NCBI GenBank assembly: GCA_964582525.1
Contig: CAZOSP010000001.1
Span: forward strand, 19,871 to 83,870
Direction of reading: 5' to 3'
Origin: BB31 sp964582525
GTDB lineage: Bacteria; Pseudomonadota; Gammaproteobacteria; Beggiatoales; Beggiatoaceae
Length of the DNA: 64,000 nt
A program made the translations under genes and the position numbers. Shown here piece after piece: positions 1 through 7,999 of the stretch. Every line of letters starts with the position of its first letter. The stretch's first letter is position 1. The notes under the pieces were generated by a model. The model was not told where the DNA came from. It made no database searches and saw nothing but the letters and a program-made list of their open reading frames with translations.

Positions 1-14
1 CAAGGAATCCTTCA

Positions 15-635
15 ATGTCTCAACTCAAACTGTCACTGCTTGGTTTATTCGCGCTGGTCGCCCTATCCGCCTGCGTCACCATCAATGTCTATTTCCCCGC
101 TGCTGCTGCGGAAAAAGCAGCGGATAAATTAATTCAAGAAGTGTGGGAGAAAAAACAGGAAGAACAGGAACAGCAAAAATCCGCACCTCAAACAGAAGAA
201 ACGGAAGCCACTCAAAGCCGTTTGTCCGCACCGCTGTTATTCGATAAAACAGTAGAAATTTTAATACCTTCCGCACAAGCACAGGCAGATTTTAATGTCT
301 CAACGCCAGTCATTGAAGCCCTAAAAATGCGCATGAAAAAACGCTTTGAGGTGTTAGAAGCCTATTATGAACAAGGCGCGATTGGCTTAACCCACGATGC
401 TTTGATTTTGCTGCGCGATCCCAGCGGCGTACCCTTGCGTCAGCGCAACAAAATCAACACCGAAGTCGATAACGAAAACCAAGATCGCTTGGCTTTGTAC
501 CAAGCGATTGCTGATGCCAATGGTCATCCCGAATGGGTCACGCAAATCCGTGCCACTTTTGCGCAACGCTGGATCAGCAATGCGAAAAAAGGCTGGTGGT
601 ATCAAGATGCGCAAGGACAGTGGGTACAAAAATGA
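15..635 (+). CDS. DUF1318/YdbL-like lipoprotein
   Basis: A predicted 206-residue lipoprotein. Residues 1-20 form a short signal ending in an LSAC lipobox, with the lipid-accepting Cys at position 20. A Glu/Gln-rich linker follows, then a C-terminal domain from about residue 95 that looks like DUF1318. In enterobacteria ydbL sits with ynbE and ydbH, which act in lipid transport between the two membranes; any such partners would lie upstream of this window. AAGGA at 2-6 supports the ATG at 15. The stop codon overlaps the next start (ATGA at 632), so the two genes are probably translationally coupled. The family call rests on recognition of the sequence pattern, not a search. Confidence 0.75.
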   Translation: MSQLKLSLLGLFALVALSACVTINVYFPAAAAEKAADKLIQEVWEKKQEEQEQQKSAPQTEETEATQSRLSAPLLFDKTVEILIPSAQAQADFNVSTPVIEALKMRMKKRFEVLEAYYEQGAIGLTHDALILLRDPSGVPLRQRNKINTEVDNENQDRLALYQAIADANGHPEWVTQIRATFAQRWISNAKKGWWYQDAQGQWVQK

Positions 636-1057
636 GGCTTGAGATTGCCGACAACGCGCCCTGCCCCTGCGACAGCAAGCTTAGTTTCGCGCACTGCTGT
701 CAGCCCTTTCTAAGCGGCACAGTCGCCGCGCCCACTGCCGAAGCGTTAATGCGTTCACGTTACACCGCTTTTGTGTTGCAACAAGGCGATTATTTGCTCG
801 CCACTTGGCATCCGGCTCACCGCCCTCAGCAACTGGCTTTGGAAATAGCAGACCTTCTAGGTTTTGAAAACCTAGAAGGTCTCTGGCTGGGCTTGAACAT
901 CAAAAGCACCCAAGACGGTCAAGAGCAAGACCAACAAGGCTGGGTAAGCTTCGTTGCCCGTTACAAACAGCAAGGGCGCGGACATCGCCTGGTCGAACGC
1001 AGCCATTTTGTCCGCGACAACGGGCGTTGGCTCTATGTTGATGGCGAGGTTGCCTGA
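632..1057 (+). CDS. YchJ-like (UPF0225) SEC-C motif protein
   Basis: A 141-residue protein. An N-terminal SEC-C-like cysteine cluster (CPCDS then HCC, residues 12-25) is followed by an NTF2-like fold with the family signatures LMRSRY, WHP and WVSFVARY. E. coli YchJ carries a second SEC-C motif at its C-terminus; this protein ends before it. Function is unknown, and SEC-C motifs usually bind zinc. The start at 632 is chosen because it overlaps the upstream stop (ATGA) and fits the family N-terminus; an upstream in-frame start at 533 would lie inside ydbL. A 31-bp perfect palindrome (851-881) lies in frame and encodes residues DLLGFENLEGL, making the loop a few residues longer than in E. coli. 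Confidence 0.8.
   Translation: MRLEIADNAPCPCDSKLSFAHCCQPFLSGTVAAPTAEALMRSRYTAFVLQQGDYLLATWHPAHRPQQLALEIADLLGFENLEGLWLGLNIKSTQDGQEQDQQGWVSFVARYKQQGRGHRLVERSHFVRDNGRWLYVDGEVA
851..881. repeat. Palindromic repeat inside ychJ-like gene
   Basis: Two perfect 15-base arms (GACCTTCTAGGTTTT and its complement) flank a single G. The 27-base core recurs in an intergenic region at 46881-46907. Here it is translated in frame as part of the YchJ-like protein. Confidence 0.9.
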
Positions 1058-1059
1058 TT

Positions 1060-2340
1060 GTGATGCTGCACGACGAACTGCGCCCCCGCCTATTTAGCCA
1101 TTTATTACTGTGGAGCATTATCGCCTTCATCAGCGTAAGCTTGATCTGGGCATATCATGCAGAAATCGACGAAGTGACACGCGGCGACGGCAAAATCATT
1201 CCCTCGCGGCAAATTCAAGTGGTGCAAAACCTCGAAGGCGGCATTGTTGCCGAACTACTCATCAAAGAAGGCGATCAGGTAGAAACAGGGCAGGTGCTAT
1301 TGCGCATTGACGACACCCGTTTCGCCTCCTCCTTCCAAGAAAATCAACTACAAGTTTATGCTTTACAAGCCAAAATTGCGCGTTTACAAGCTGAAACCAG
1401 TGACCAAGATTTGGTCCCTGCTGAGACACTAGACGCGCAAGCCCAAAGTTTTTGGGCATCTGAACAAGCCCTGTACCGCTCACGTCGCCAAGAACTGGAC
1501 AGCGCAATCTCCGTATTAAACCAACAGCACATCCAAAAACAACAAGAAATTCAAGAATATCAATCGCGCCAAGTGCATTTGCAACGCAGCTACGAACTCG
1601 CCCGCGAAGAACTCAAAATCACCCGTCCGCTGGTGCAACAAGGAGTCATGTCAGAAGTCGAACTACTACGCCTAGAACGCCAAGTCAACCAACTCAAAGG
1701 CGACATGGAAAACAATCGACTCGCCATCCCGCGTATAAAAACGGCACTGGCGGAAGTAAAAGATAAAATCGAAGAAATCAAAATGGCTTTTCGCAGTGCT
1801 GCCACTGCCGAACTCAATCGCCATCAAGCACAACTGTCGCAAATGCAAGCCTCCAGCGGCGCGCTTGAAGACCGCGTAAGCCGTACAGCGGTGCGCTCGC
1901 CCGTGAAAGGCACTATCAAAAAATTAAATATCAATACCATCGGCGGAGTCATACAACCCGGGATGACTCTAGTCGAAATCGTACCGCTAGAAGACACCCT
2001 GCTAGTAGAAGCACAAATTCGCCCGTCCGACATCGCTTTTTTGCACCCCGGACAAAAAGCGATGGTGAAATTTACCGCCTATGATTTTTCCATTTTTGGC
2101 GGATTAACAGCACGTTTAGAGCATATCAGTGCCGATAGCATTATCAACGAACGCGGCGAAGCGTTTTTTCTCATTCGCGTGCGCACCGAGCGCAATTATT
2201 TGGGGCATCAACACAATAGCCTACCCATCATCCCCGGCATGACTGTTTCGATAGATGTACTCACCGGGCGCAAAACCATTTTAGAGTATTTGCTAAAACC
2301 CTTTAATCGAATGCAAGAACGCGCTCTGCGCGAGCGTTGA
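1060..2340 (+). CDS. HlyD-family type I secretion membrane fusion protein
   Basis: A 426-residue periplasmic adaptor of a type I (ABC) secretion system. It has a short cytoplasmic N-terminus, one membrane helix (about 15-32), then the biotinyl-lipoyl-like half motif with the family signature LEGGIV (about 64-69). A long coiled-coil hairpin (about 100-270) and a beta-barrel/C-terminal HlyD domain follow. It would link an inner-membrane ABC exporter to a TolC-like channel, but neither partner is next to it. It starts two bases after the YchJ-like stop, at GTG 1060 or ATG 1063, and GAGG at 1045-1049 can serve as ribosome binding site. The two preceding genes have no obvious link to secretion. 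Confidence 0.88.
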   Translation: MMLHDELRPRLFSHLLLWSIIAFISVSLIWAYHAEIDEVTRGDGKIIPSRQIQVVQNLEGGIVAELLIKEGDQVETGQVLLRIDDTRFASSFQENQLQVYALQAKIARLQAETSDQDLVPAETLDAQAQSFWASEQALYRSRRQELDSAISVLNQQHIQKQQEIQEYQSRQVHLQRSYELAREELKITRPLVQQGVMSEVELLRLERQVNQLKGDMENNRLAIPRIKTALAEVKDKIEEIKMAFRSAATAELNRHQAQLSQMQASSGALEDRVSRTAVRSPVKGTIKKLNINTIGGVIQPGMTLVEIVPLEDTLLVEAQIRPSDIAFLHPGQKAMVKFTAYDFSIFGGLTARLEHISADSIINERGEAFFLIRVRTERNYLGHQHNSLPIIPGMTVSIDVLTGRKTILEYLLKPFNRMQERALRER

Positions 2341-2393
2341 ATACTTGCTCGGCAGAATAAAAACACGGGCATTTTTCGATTCCCTTTATTACC

Positions 2394-2639
2394 GTGCAGA
2401 GCTACCCGTTCGTGCAAATCATCCGCAAACGTTTGGCGAAACAAGGCATCCACGCCCGCTGGCAAACCCTGCGCGCCATTTTCAACGTGCAACAGCGCGT
2501 CACCACAACTTTTCGCCGCGCCGACGGTCTGATTCTGCATGTAATCACCACCACCCGTGCGGAACTCGAAGACCTGTCAGGTTTAGCCCAAGGCGTGAAC
2601 GATTACGCCCTCATCTTAAGCCGCCTAATTTTTAGCTAA
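2394..2639 (+). pseudogene. Possible C-terminal remnant of a transposase
   Basis: An open frame of 81 codons from GTG 2394; the frame is open back to a stop at 2358. The peptide (IIRKRLAKQGIHARW, then QQRVTTTFRRADG) resembles the C-terminal region of IS4/IS1634-type transposases, with the nearby WxTLR and QRVTT motifs. No N-terminal catalytic part, terminal inverted repeats or target duplication can be seen around it, and no good ribosome binding site precedes it. I read it as decayed mobile-element sequence between hlyD and the RNase gene. A small unrelated protein is the alternative. Confidence 0.4.
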
Positions 2640-2705
2640 GTCTTATCCCATATCAGTTAGAATAGCGGACTGGCATTAACACTCAGCAACAGCAATGGGA
2701 ACTTC

Positions 2706-4688
2706 ATGAGCGAATTTGACGGACGCATTTGGGCGATACAAGACGGCGACGGACTAACACTGGTCTGCCAAAAACACACCATTAAGAAAAAAATTCAAGT
2801 CATCAATGAAAAAGGGCGTGAGCAAAGTTTGAGCGAGGATAAGCTATTGTTTAACTTGTCTTGCAAGGCGCGCACTTTGAGCGAATGGTCAGACCTTTTA
2901 GAACAAAGCAAGGCGCGTTTAAGCGATTTGCAAGCGGAAGTGGATGTTGAATTGCTATGGGAAACGGCTGTAGAAATGGACACTTCGGATATTGCAGAGC
3001 TGGCGATGTTATTTTTTGATGAAAAAACCGCTGAACATCAAGTTGCCCTTTGGCAGGCTTTGGCAGCCGAGGGGACTTATTTCAAACGGCGCGGCAGATT
3101 GTGGGAATCACGCCCTAAAGCCCAAATCGAAGAGCTGCGCACGCAACGCCAGCGCGAGGAAGAAAAAGCCCAGTTTCAGGCGATTGCTGAAGATTGGCTC
3201 ATGCAAGCCGCAAAAGCGCAAGATAAGTTCAACATTGAGGCGCAAGCTATGCCTTTTGTGGAGCGTTTAGAATGCTGGATGCGCGGCGATAAAGACAAAG
3301 ATGCGCAGGCTTTAATTGAAAAAATCGCCGAAGATCAACGATTACAGCCGCGAGAACTGATTTTTGATGTTTTACAAAAAGTCGGGCGTATCCCTGATGA
3401 CGCGGATCGTGATGTGATGGTTGCGGGACTTAAGCCAGATTTTTCACAAGCCATGCTGGATGCGGCTGACGCGCTTCCTGCTTGGATAGCCGATCCGGCG
3501 CAGACCATCCATTCCTTAGCGTTCAGTATTGATGATGATGATACCCGCGAAGTGGATGACGCGCTGAATATCCAAGCAGACGGTGATGGCTGGCGGGTTG
3601 ACATCGGCATCGCGGATCCCGCTTGCGCTATCAGCAAAGACGATAACCTTGACCGTGAAGCTATGCGACGCGGCACCACTGTGTATTTACCCACACAAAC
3701 TATTTTGATGATTCCGCCGCGCATTTCTACTGATATAGCCAGTCTTAACGTCGGTGAGCCGCGCTCGACAGTGATGATTCAAGTCTATTTAGATCGGGCG
3801 GCGAATATCAAAGACTTTTCCATTTCCCGTGAAGCCGCACAAGTAGAAAACCGCCTCAATTACGCCCAAGCCGATGACATGCTGGCGGGCGGCACAGATG
3901 ATGTTGCGCAACGCTTGCAAAACCTGCAAGCCTTGACCGACAAACTACGCGAACAACGCATGGCAGAAGGCGCGCTGAGTTTTAACCGTCCCGAATATAA
4001 AATGACAGTGAAAGACGGCATCGTCAGTGTGAAAATGATCGAACGCGATTCTCCGAGCCGCGCAATAGTCGCAGAGCTGATGATTCTCGCCAATCATCTG
4101 GCTGGCAAATACGCGCAGCGCAATCAAGTACCGCTGATTTTTCGTACCCAGGACCCGCCTGAACAACCGATTTCTTTAGAAGATCAACAAGATTCAGTAC
4201 GTTTCCAAAAAGTTCGCCGCTGGTTGAAACCTTCCAGCCTATCGCTGCACCCTGGCGCACACAGTGGCTTAGGTTTGGGCGTTTATACGCAATTTAGTTC
4301 GCCGCTGCGGCGTTTTGCCGATCTGGTCATGCAGCGTCAACTGGATGCGCACTTAAATGGCGAAACATTGCCTTATGACCAAGAAGAGTTGTTTAAGGTA
4401 TTAGCCACTGCCGAACAAACGGCACGCGAAGCCAAAGGCTTAGAAATTGAAGCAAAAAAACGCTGGTTTGTGGTCTATCTTAAACAACAATGGCAAGATA
4501 AAACATTGACGGGCTTGGTGTTAGACGCAGTAAAAGGCGGCTATAAAGTTGAATTACAGCCGTGGGGTGCGGAAGCCTTTATGAGCGGTCCCGGACATTT
4601 GCAAGCGGGCGATGCGGTCACTGCGCAGATTGATAAATTACGTCCTAAAGTAGGACAAATTCGACTACAGTTTGCAGAAAAACTGTAG
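2706..4688 (+). CDS. RNase II-family 3'-5' exoribonuclease
   Basis: A 660-residue protein with the RNB catalytic domain of processive 3'-5' exoribonucleases. The acidic metal-binding motif SIDDDDTREVDDAL lies near residues 274-287 and a second signature at GLGVYTQFSSPLRRFADL (about 521-538); an S1-like RNA-binding end follows (about 600-655). The N-terminal third is not the tandem cold-shock arrangement of E. coli Rnb but a helical region, so I give no gene symbol. Such enzymes degrade single-stranded RNA in the cytoplasm. The weak ribosome binding site GGGAAC (2697-2702) fits the ATG. The gene stands alone, with 65 bp before it. Confidence 0.88.
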   Translation: MSEFDGRIWAIQDGDGLTLVCQKHTIKKKIQVINEKGREQSLSEDKLLFNLSCKARTLSEWSDLLEQSKARLSDLQAEVDVELLWETAVEMDTSDIAELAMLFFDEKTAEHQVALWQALAAEGTYFKRRGRLWESRPKAQIEELRTQRQREEEKAQFQAIAEDWLMQAAKAQDKFNIEAQAMPFVERLECWMRGDKDKDAQALIEKIAEDQRLQPRELIFDVLQKVGRIPDDADRDVMVAGLKPDFSQAMLDAADALPAWIADPAQTIHSLAFSIDDDDTREVDDALNIQADGDGWRVDIGIADPACAISKDDNLDREAMRRGTTVYLPTQTILMIPPRISTDIASLNVGEPRSTVMIQVYLDRAANIKDFSISREAAQVENRLNYAQADDMLAGGTDDVAQRLQNLQALTDKLREQRMAEGALSFNRPEYKMTVKDGIVSVKMIERDSPSRAIVAELMILANHLAGKYAQRNQVPLIFRTQDPPEQPISLEDQQDSVRFQKVRRWLKPSSLSLHPGAHSGLGLGVYTQFSSPLRRFADLVMQRQLDAHLNGETLPYDQEELFKVLATAEQTAREAKGLEIEAKKRWFVVYLKQQWQDKTLTGLVLDAVKGGYKVELQPWGAEAFMSGPGHLQAGDAVTAQIDKLRPKVGQIRLQFAEKL

Positions 4689-4713
4689 CTGCGTGTTTTT
4701 AATGTCTTGAATG

Positions 4714-4719
4714 TGGAGG
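4714..4719 (+). promoter_or_regulatory. Ribosome binding site deciding the 4729 start
   Basis: GGAGGA at 4714-4719 lies about 9 bases before ATG 4729. It falls inside the reading frame if ATG 4711 is used, so it excludes 4711 as the start. Using 4729 also yields a clean signal peptide. Confidence 0.7.
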
Positions 4720-4728
4720 AACTTATCT

Positions 4729-6021
4729 ATGCGCCTAGTTATGCTTTTGTTTTTAAGTAGTTGGTTTGCATCTTGTTATGTCAAAGCTGCCGAAGAACAT
4801 TCAGTCATTCTCAGCGATGACAGTGAAATGATTTTACACCGCTACGCGGCTGAAAATAGCCAATACTGCCTGCTATGGATCGCCAATGCCTACGGTTTCC
4901 GCGATAGCCATCGCCAAGTCGCAAAACAGCTTGCGCAAAACGGTTTTGACGTATGGCTGACCGATTTACAAGAATCGCTATTCATGCCGCGCAGCGTCCA
5001 CAATCTACGCACTTTAAGCGGGCATTATGTCGCAGAACTCATCGAACATCTGTCTTCTGACCTTTGTCCTCTGTCCCCTGGTAGCGACGCGCCACTATTT
5101 CTCAGCGGCACACACTCAGCCGCCATGCCCATCCTGCATGGTGCGCACAGTTGGCAGGTCAAAATGGGCGATAGCCGCGCACTCGGCGGCATTGTGCTGT
5201 TTTCCCCCTCCTTATTCCTTAAAGTGCCACAACTGGGTCAAGATGCGGAATATTTGCCCGTTGTTAGCCTCAACCGCCTGCCGATTTTTATATTTCAAGC
5301 CGAAGGCGACGGCAACCGCTTACATTTAGATAAATTGCTCAAAACCCTGTACGCCAGCGGTAGCCCTGTTTATGCTGAAATACTGCCCGGCATCCGCAGC
5401 CTGTTTCCCTTTGACGAAGGGCCCGCGTCCGCCGCCGCTCAGCGCATACAACAAAGCCTGTCCGACAAACTCAAGACCCGCTTGCCGCTACTACAGAGCG
5501 CGCCGCTCGCGCCGATCAGCCAAACGCCGCTGCAACTACCGGAATTACAAACCGATTCAGGCGTCGATCTGTACTTGAAACCCTATCGCGGCAAGGTACA
5601 ACCCATGCCGATAGCACTCCCTGATGTCAACGGCAAAGCCTACACCCTGGCTGACTATCACGGGCGCGTCACGGTCGTCAACTTCTGGGCAAGCTGGTGT
5701 CCGCCCTGCGTTGAAGAAATTCCCTCGCTCAACCGTCTGCGCGAAAAAATGCGCGATTTACCCTTTACTCTGATTTCCGTCAATTACGCCGAAACACCGC
5801 AAACCATTCAAACATTCATGCAGCGCGTTTTTGTTGATTTTCCGGTGCTGATGGATGAAGACGGACATGTTGCAGCGCAATGGAAAGTCTTTGCTTTTCC
5901 TTCTACTTTTGTGATTGATCCGCAAGGCAGAATGGCTTACGGCGTGAATGCTGGCATTGAATGGGATACAGTGGAAGTCATTGACGCTTTAGAGCATTTA
6001 TTAAAAAAACCTAAACAATAG
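4729..6021 (+). CDS. Periplasmic hydrolase-like/TlpA thioredoxin fusion
   Basis: A 430-residue exported protein. Residues 1-20 form a signal peptide. Residues 25-240 look like an alpha/beta-hydrolase fold, but I see no clear GxSxG nucleophile elbow, so catalysis is doubtful. Residues 285-425 form a TlpA/ResA-type thioredoxin domain with the redox motif WCPPC (Cys324 and Cys327) and the cis-Pro loop FAFPSTFVID. TlpA-like proteins reduce disulfides in periplasmic proteins, for example during cytochrome c maturation. The fusion suggests that a substrate-binding module delivers a client to the redox domain; that is inference. ruvC follows 35 bp downstream and appears unrelated. Confidence 0.75.
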   Translation: MRLVMLLFLSSWFASCYVKAAEEHSVILSDDSEMILHRYAAENSQYCLLWIANAYGFRDSHRQVAKQLAQNGFDVWLTDLQESLFMPRSVHNLRTLSGHYVAELIEHLSSDLCPLSPGSDAPLFLSGTHSAAMPILHGAHSWQVKMGDSRALGGIVLFSPSLFLKVPQLGQDAEYLPVVSLNRLPIFIFQAEGDGNRLHLDKLLKTLYASGSPVYAEILPGIRSLFPFDEGPASAAAQRIQQSLSDKLKTRLPLLQSAPLAPISQTPLQLPELQTDSGVDLYLKPYRGKVQPMPIALPDVNGKAYTLADYHGRVTVVNFWASWCPPCVEEIPSLNRLREKMRDLPFTLISVNYAETPQTIQTFMQRVFVDFPVLMDEDGHVAAQWKVFAFPSTFVIDPQGRMAYGVNAGIEWDTVEVIDALEHLLKKPKQ

Positions 6022-6056
6022 AACAACCAGAAGAACAAACAGAGAGGTTTTCTTCA

Positions 6057-6548
6057 ATGATTCTACTCGGCATTGATCCCGGCTCACGCATTACTGGCTT
6101 TGGTATTATCCAAGTAGAAAATCGTCAGCATGAGTACATTAGCAGCGGCTGTATTCGCACCGAAGGCGGGGCGATAGCGGCACGTTTACAAGAGATTTTT
6201 CAAGGCTTAAGTCAGCTTATCGAAGAATTTCAGCCGCACACCCTAGCGATAGAAAAAGTCTTCATGCACCGCAACGCCGATGCCGCGCTTAAGCTCGGAC
6301 AAGCGCGGGGGGCGGCGTTAGTCGCAGCGACTGTAGCGGGTTTGGTCGTGCATGAATACACAGCCAATGAAATCAAGCAAGCGGTGGTGGGACATGGACA
6401 TGCGGATAAAATCCAAGTGCAGCACATGGTGCGTGTGCTGTTAAAGCTGCCCGGCACGCCGCAGGCGGATGCCGCTGACGCGCTGGCAGCGGCTTTGTGT
6501 CATGCGCAAACCATGCAATACCTGCAACGAATGCCGTCTAAGGGATAA
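6057..6548 (+). CDS. ruvC: Holliday junction resolvase RuvC
   Basis: A 163-residue endonuclease that cuts Holliday junctions symmetrically after RuvAB branch migration. The catalytic acidic residues are all present: Asp7 in GIDPGS, Glu66 in AIEKVF, and Asp138 and Asp141 in QADAADA. AGAGAGG (about 6040-6046) serves as ribosome binding site. In many gammaproteobacteria ruvC precedes ruvA-ruvB; here it is followed by the convergent argJ gene, so ruvAB must lie elsewhere. Confidence 0.95.
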   Translation: MILLGIDPGSRITGFGIIQVENRQHEYISSGCIRTEGGAIAARLQEIFQGLSQLIEEFQPHTLAIEKVFMHRNADAALKLGQARGAALVAATVAGLVVHEYTANEIKQAVVGHGHADKIQVQHMVRVLLKLPGTPQADAADALAAALCHAQTMQYLQRMPSKG

Positions 6549-6551
6549 TGG

Positions 6552-6578
6552 CAACCTGCCTTCAAAGCTGGCAGGTTG
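6552..6578. terminator. Hairpin between convergent ruvC and argJ
   Basis: Perfect 9-base arms CAACCTGCC (6552-6560) and GGCAGGTTG (6570-6578) lie four bases after the ruvC stop. No strong T-run follows on either strand, so it may be a weak or Rho-assisted terminator. Confidence 0.5.
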
Positions 6579-6618
6579 TTGTGCGCCGAACAGAACAGCG
6601 GCTTCCCGCAGCCTTCCA

Positions 6619-7839
6619 TCAAGTACGATATTCCGCATTAATTTTCACGTAATCATAGGATAAATCGCAAGTCCACACGGTTTCCGTTGCCGCGCCGCGT
6701 CCTAACAAGACTTTAATGCCGATTTCAGCCTGCTGCATGACCGCTTTTCCTCGCGCCTCGCTGTAGCTAGAGGCGCGTCCGCCGTCCTCAACAATGCAAA
6801 CATCGCCCAAAAATACGCGCACGGCTTGAATATCCAATGCCGACACAGGCGCACGTCCGATAGCGGCAAGGAGGCGTCCCCAGTTCGGATCGCTGGCGAA
6901 AAATGCGGTTTTCACCAACGGCGATTGCGCGATGCTGTACGCGACAGCAAGGCATTCCTGCGCATCGCGCCCTTCTTCGACTTGGACGCTGATGAATTTG
7001 CTCGCGCCTTCGCCGTCGCGCACGATAGACTGTGCGAGGGTTTGGCAAACTTCCAATACTGCCTGCTTGAAGGCGATAAATGCCGCGCTATCTTGCTGAT
7101 CTATTAAAGGCAGACTGGACTTGCCCGTGGCAGCTAACAGACAGGCATCATTGGTCGAGGTGTCGCCATCAACGCTGATGCGGTTAAAACTCTGCTTGAC
7201 GGCATCTTGCAAACAGGCTAACAACAAAGGCTCGGCAACCGCCGCATCGGTGGCAATAAACGCCAGCATGGTTGCCATATTAGGATGAATCATGCCCGAA
7301 CCTTTGGCGATACCGGTAATAGTCACCGGCTGCCCCTGTATATCAATCTGGCGACTCGTACCTTTCGGCTGGGTATCTGTAGTCATAATCGCGTTAGCGG
7401 CTTGCAGCCAATGATCCGCGCTGAGGTTTTCAGCCGCCTGAGGTATTGCGGCTTGGATTTTTTCTAGCGGCAGCGGTTCGCCGATCACGCCTGTGGAAAA
7501 GGGCAGCACTTCGCGGTCGCTGCATTTTTGCGTGTGTGCCACTTGCGCGCAACAGGCAAGCGCGGCTTTGCGTCCGGCTTCGCCAGTACCAGCATTGGCG
7601 TTGCCGGTATTGATGAGCCAATAACGCGGCTCAGTGGTGGCTAAATGCTGCCGCGCAATCTCGACTGGCGCGGCACAAAAGGCATTGCGCGTAAATACAG
7701 CAGCGTGAGTGGTGCCGGGACAAAATTCAAACAGGCTTAGATCATCTCTTTCTGTTTGTTTTATCCCCGCGCAAGCAGTGCCGACGCGCACCCCCGCTAT
7801 TGGCAGGAGTTGAGTTAATGGGGGTAAGTTCACAGCCAT
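6619..7839 (-). CDS. argJ: Bifunctional ornithine/N-acetylglutamate acetyltransferase
   Basis: A 406-residue enzyme of arginine biosynthesis. It transfers acetyl from N-acetylornithine to glutamate, recycling the acetyl group. The self-cleavage motif MIHPNMATML is intact; the proprotein is cut before Thr190, which becomes the nucleophile of the beta chain. I choose ATG 7839 because AGAGGA precedes it and it matches the usual N-terminus; the frame stays open upstream to 8022 but would then overlap purF. It lies downstream of purF on the same strand with about 160 bp between, so cotranscription is possible. Confidence 0.95.
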   Translation of the reverse strand: MAVNLPPLTQLLPIAGVRVGTACAGIKQTERDDLSLFEFCPGTTHAAVFTRNAFCAAPVEIARQHLATTEPRYWLINTGNANAGTGEAGRKAALACCAQVAHTQKCSDREVLPFSTGVIGEPLPLEKIQAAIPQAAENLSADHWLQAANAIMTTDTQPKGTSRQIDIQGQPVTITGIAKGSGMIHPNMATMLAFIATDAAVAEPLLLACLQDAVKQSFNRISVDGDTSTNDACLLAATGKSSLPLIDQQDSAAFIAFKQAVLEVCQTLAQSIVRDGEGASKFISVQVEEGRDAQECLAVAYSIAQSPLVKTAFFASDPNWGRLLAAIGRAPVSALDIQAVRVFLGDVCIVEDGGRASSYSEARGKAVMQQAEIGIKVLLGRGAATETVWTCDLSYDYVKINAEYRT

Positions 7840-7999
7840 TGGAAAATCCTCTTTGTTATTGTTGAGAATATGCTGTAACGCGCCTAGACTCGCACGTTTT
7901 GTTTCAAGTTGATCTAAAATTGGCTGATTTTTACGGCTCCAGCCGCCAAGTGTAACCAGACGAACACCTACAAACATGCTGTAAGCCCTAAAAGCTATT

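Noticed and set aside
533..631. N-terminal extension of the YchJ-like frame
   Set aside because: It overlaps the YdbL-like gene in another frame, lacks family similarity, and the ATGA junction at 632 with homology from residue 1 is better.
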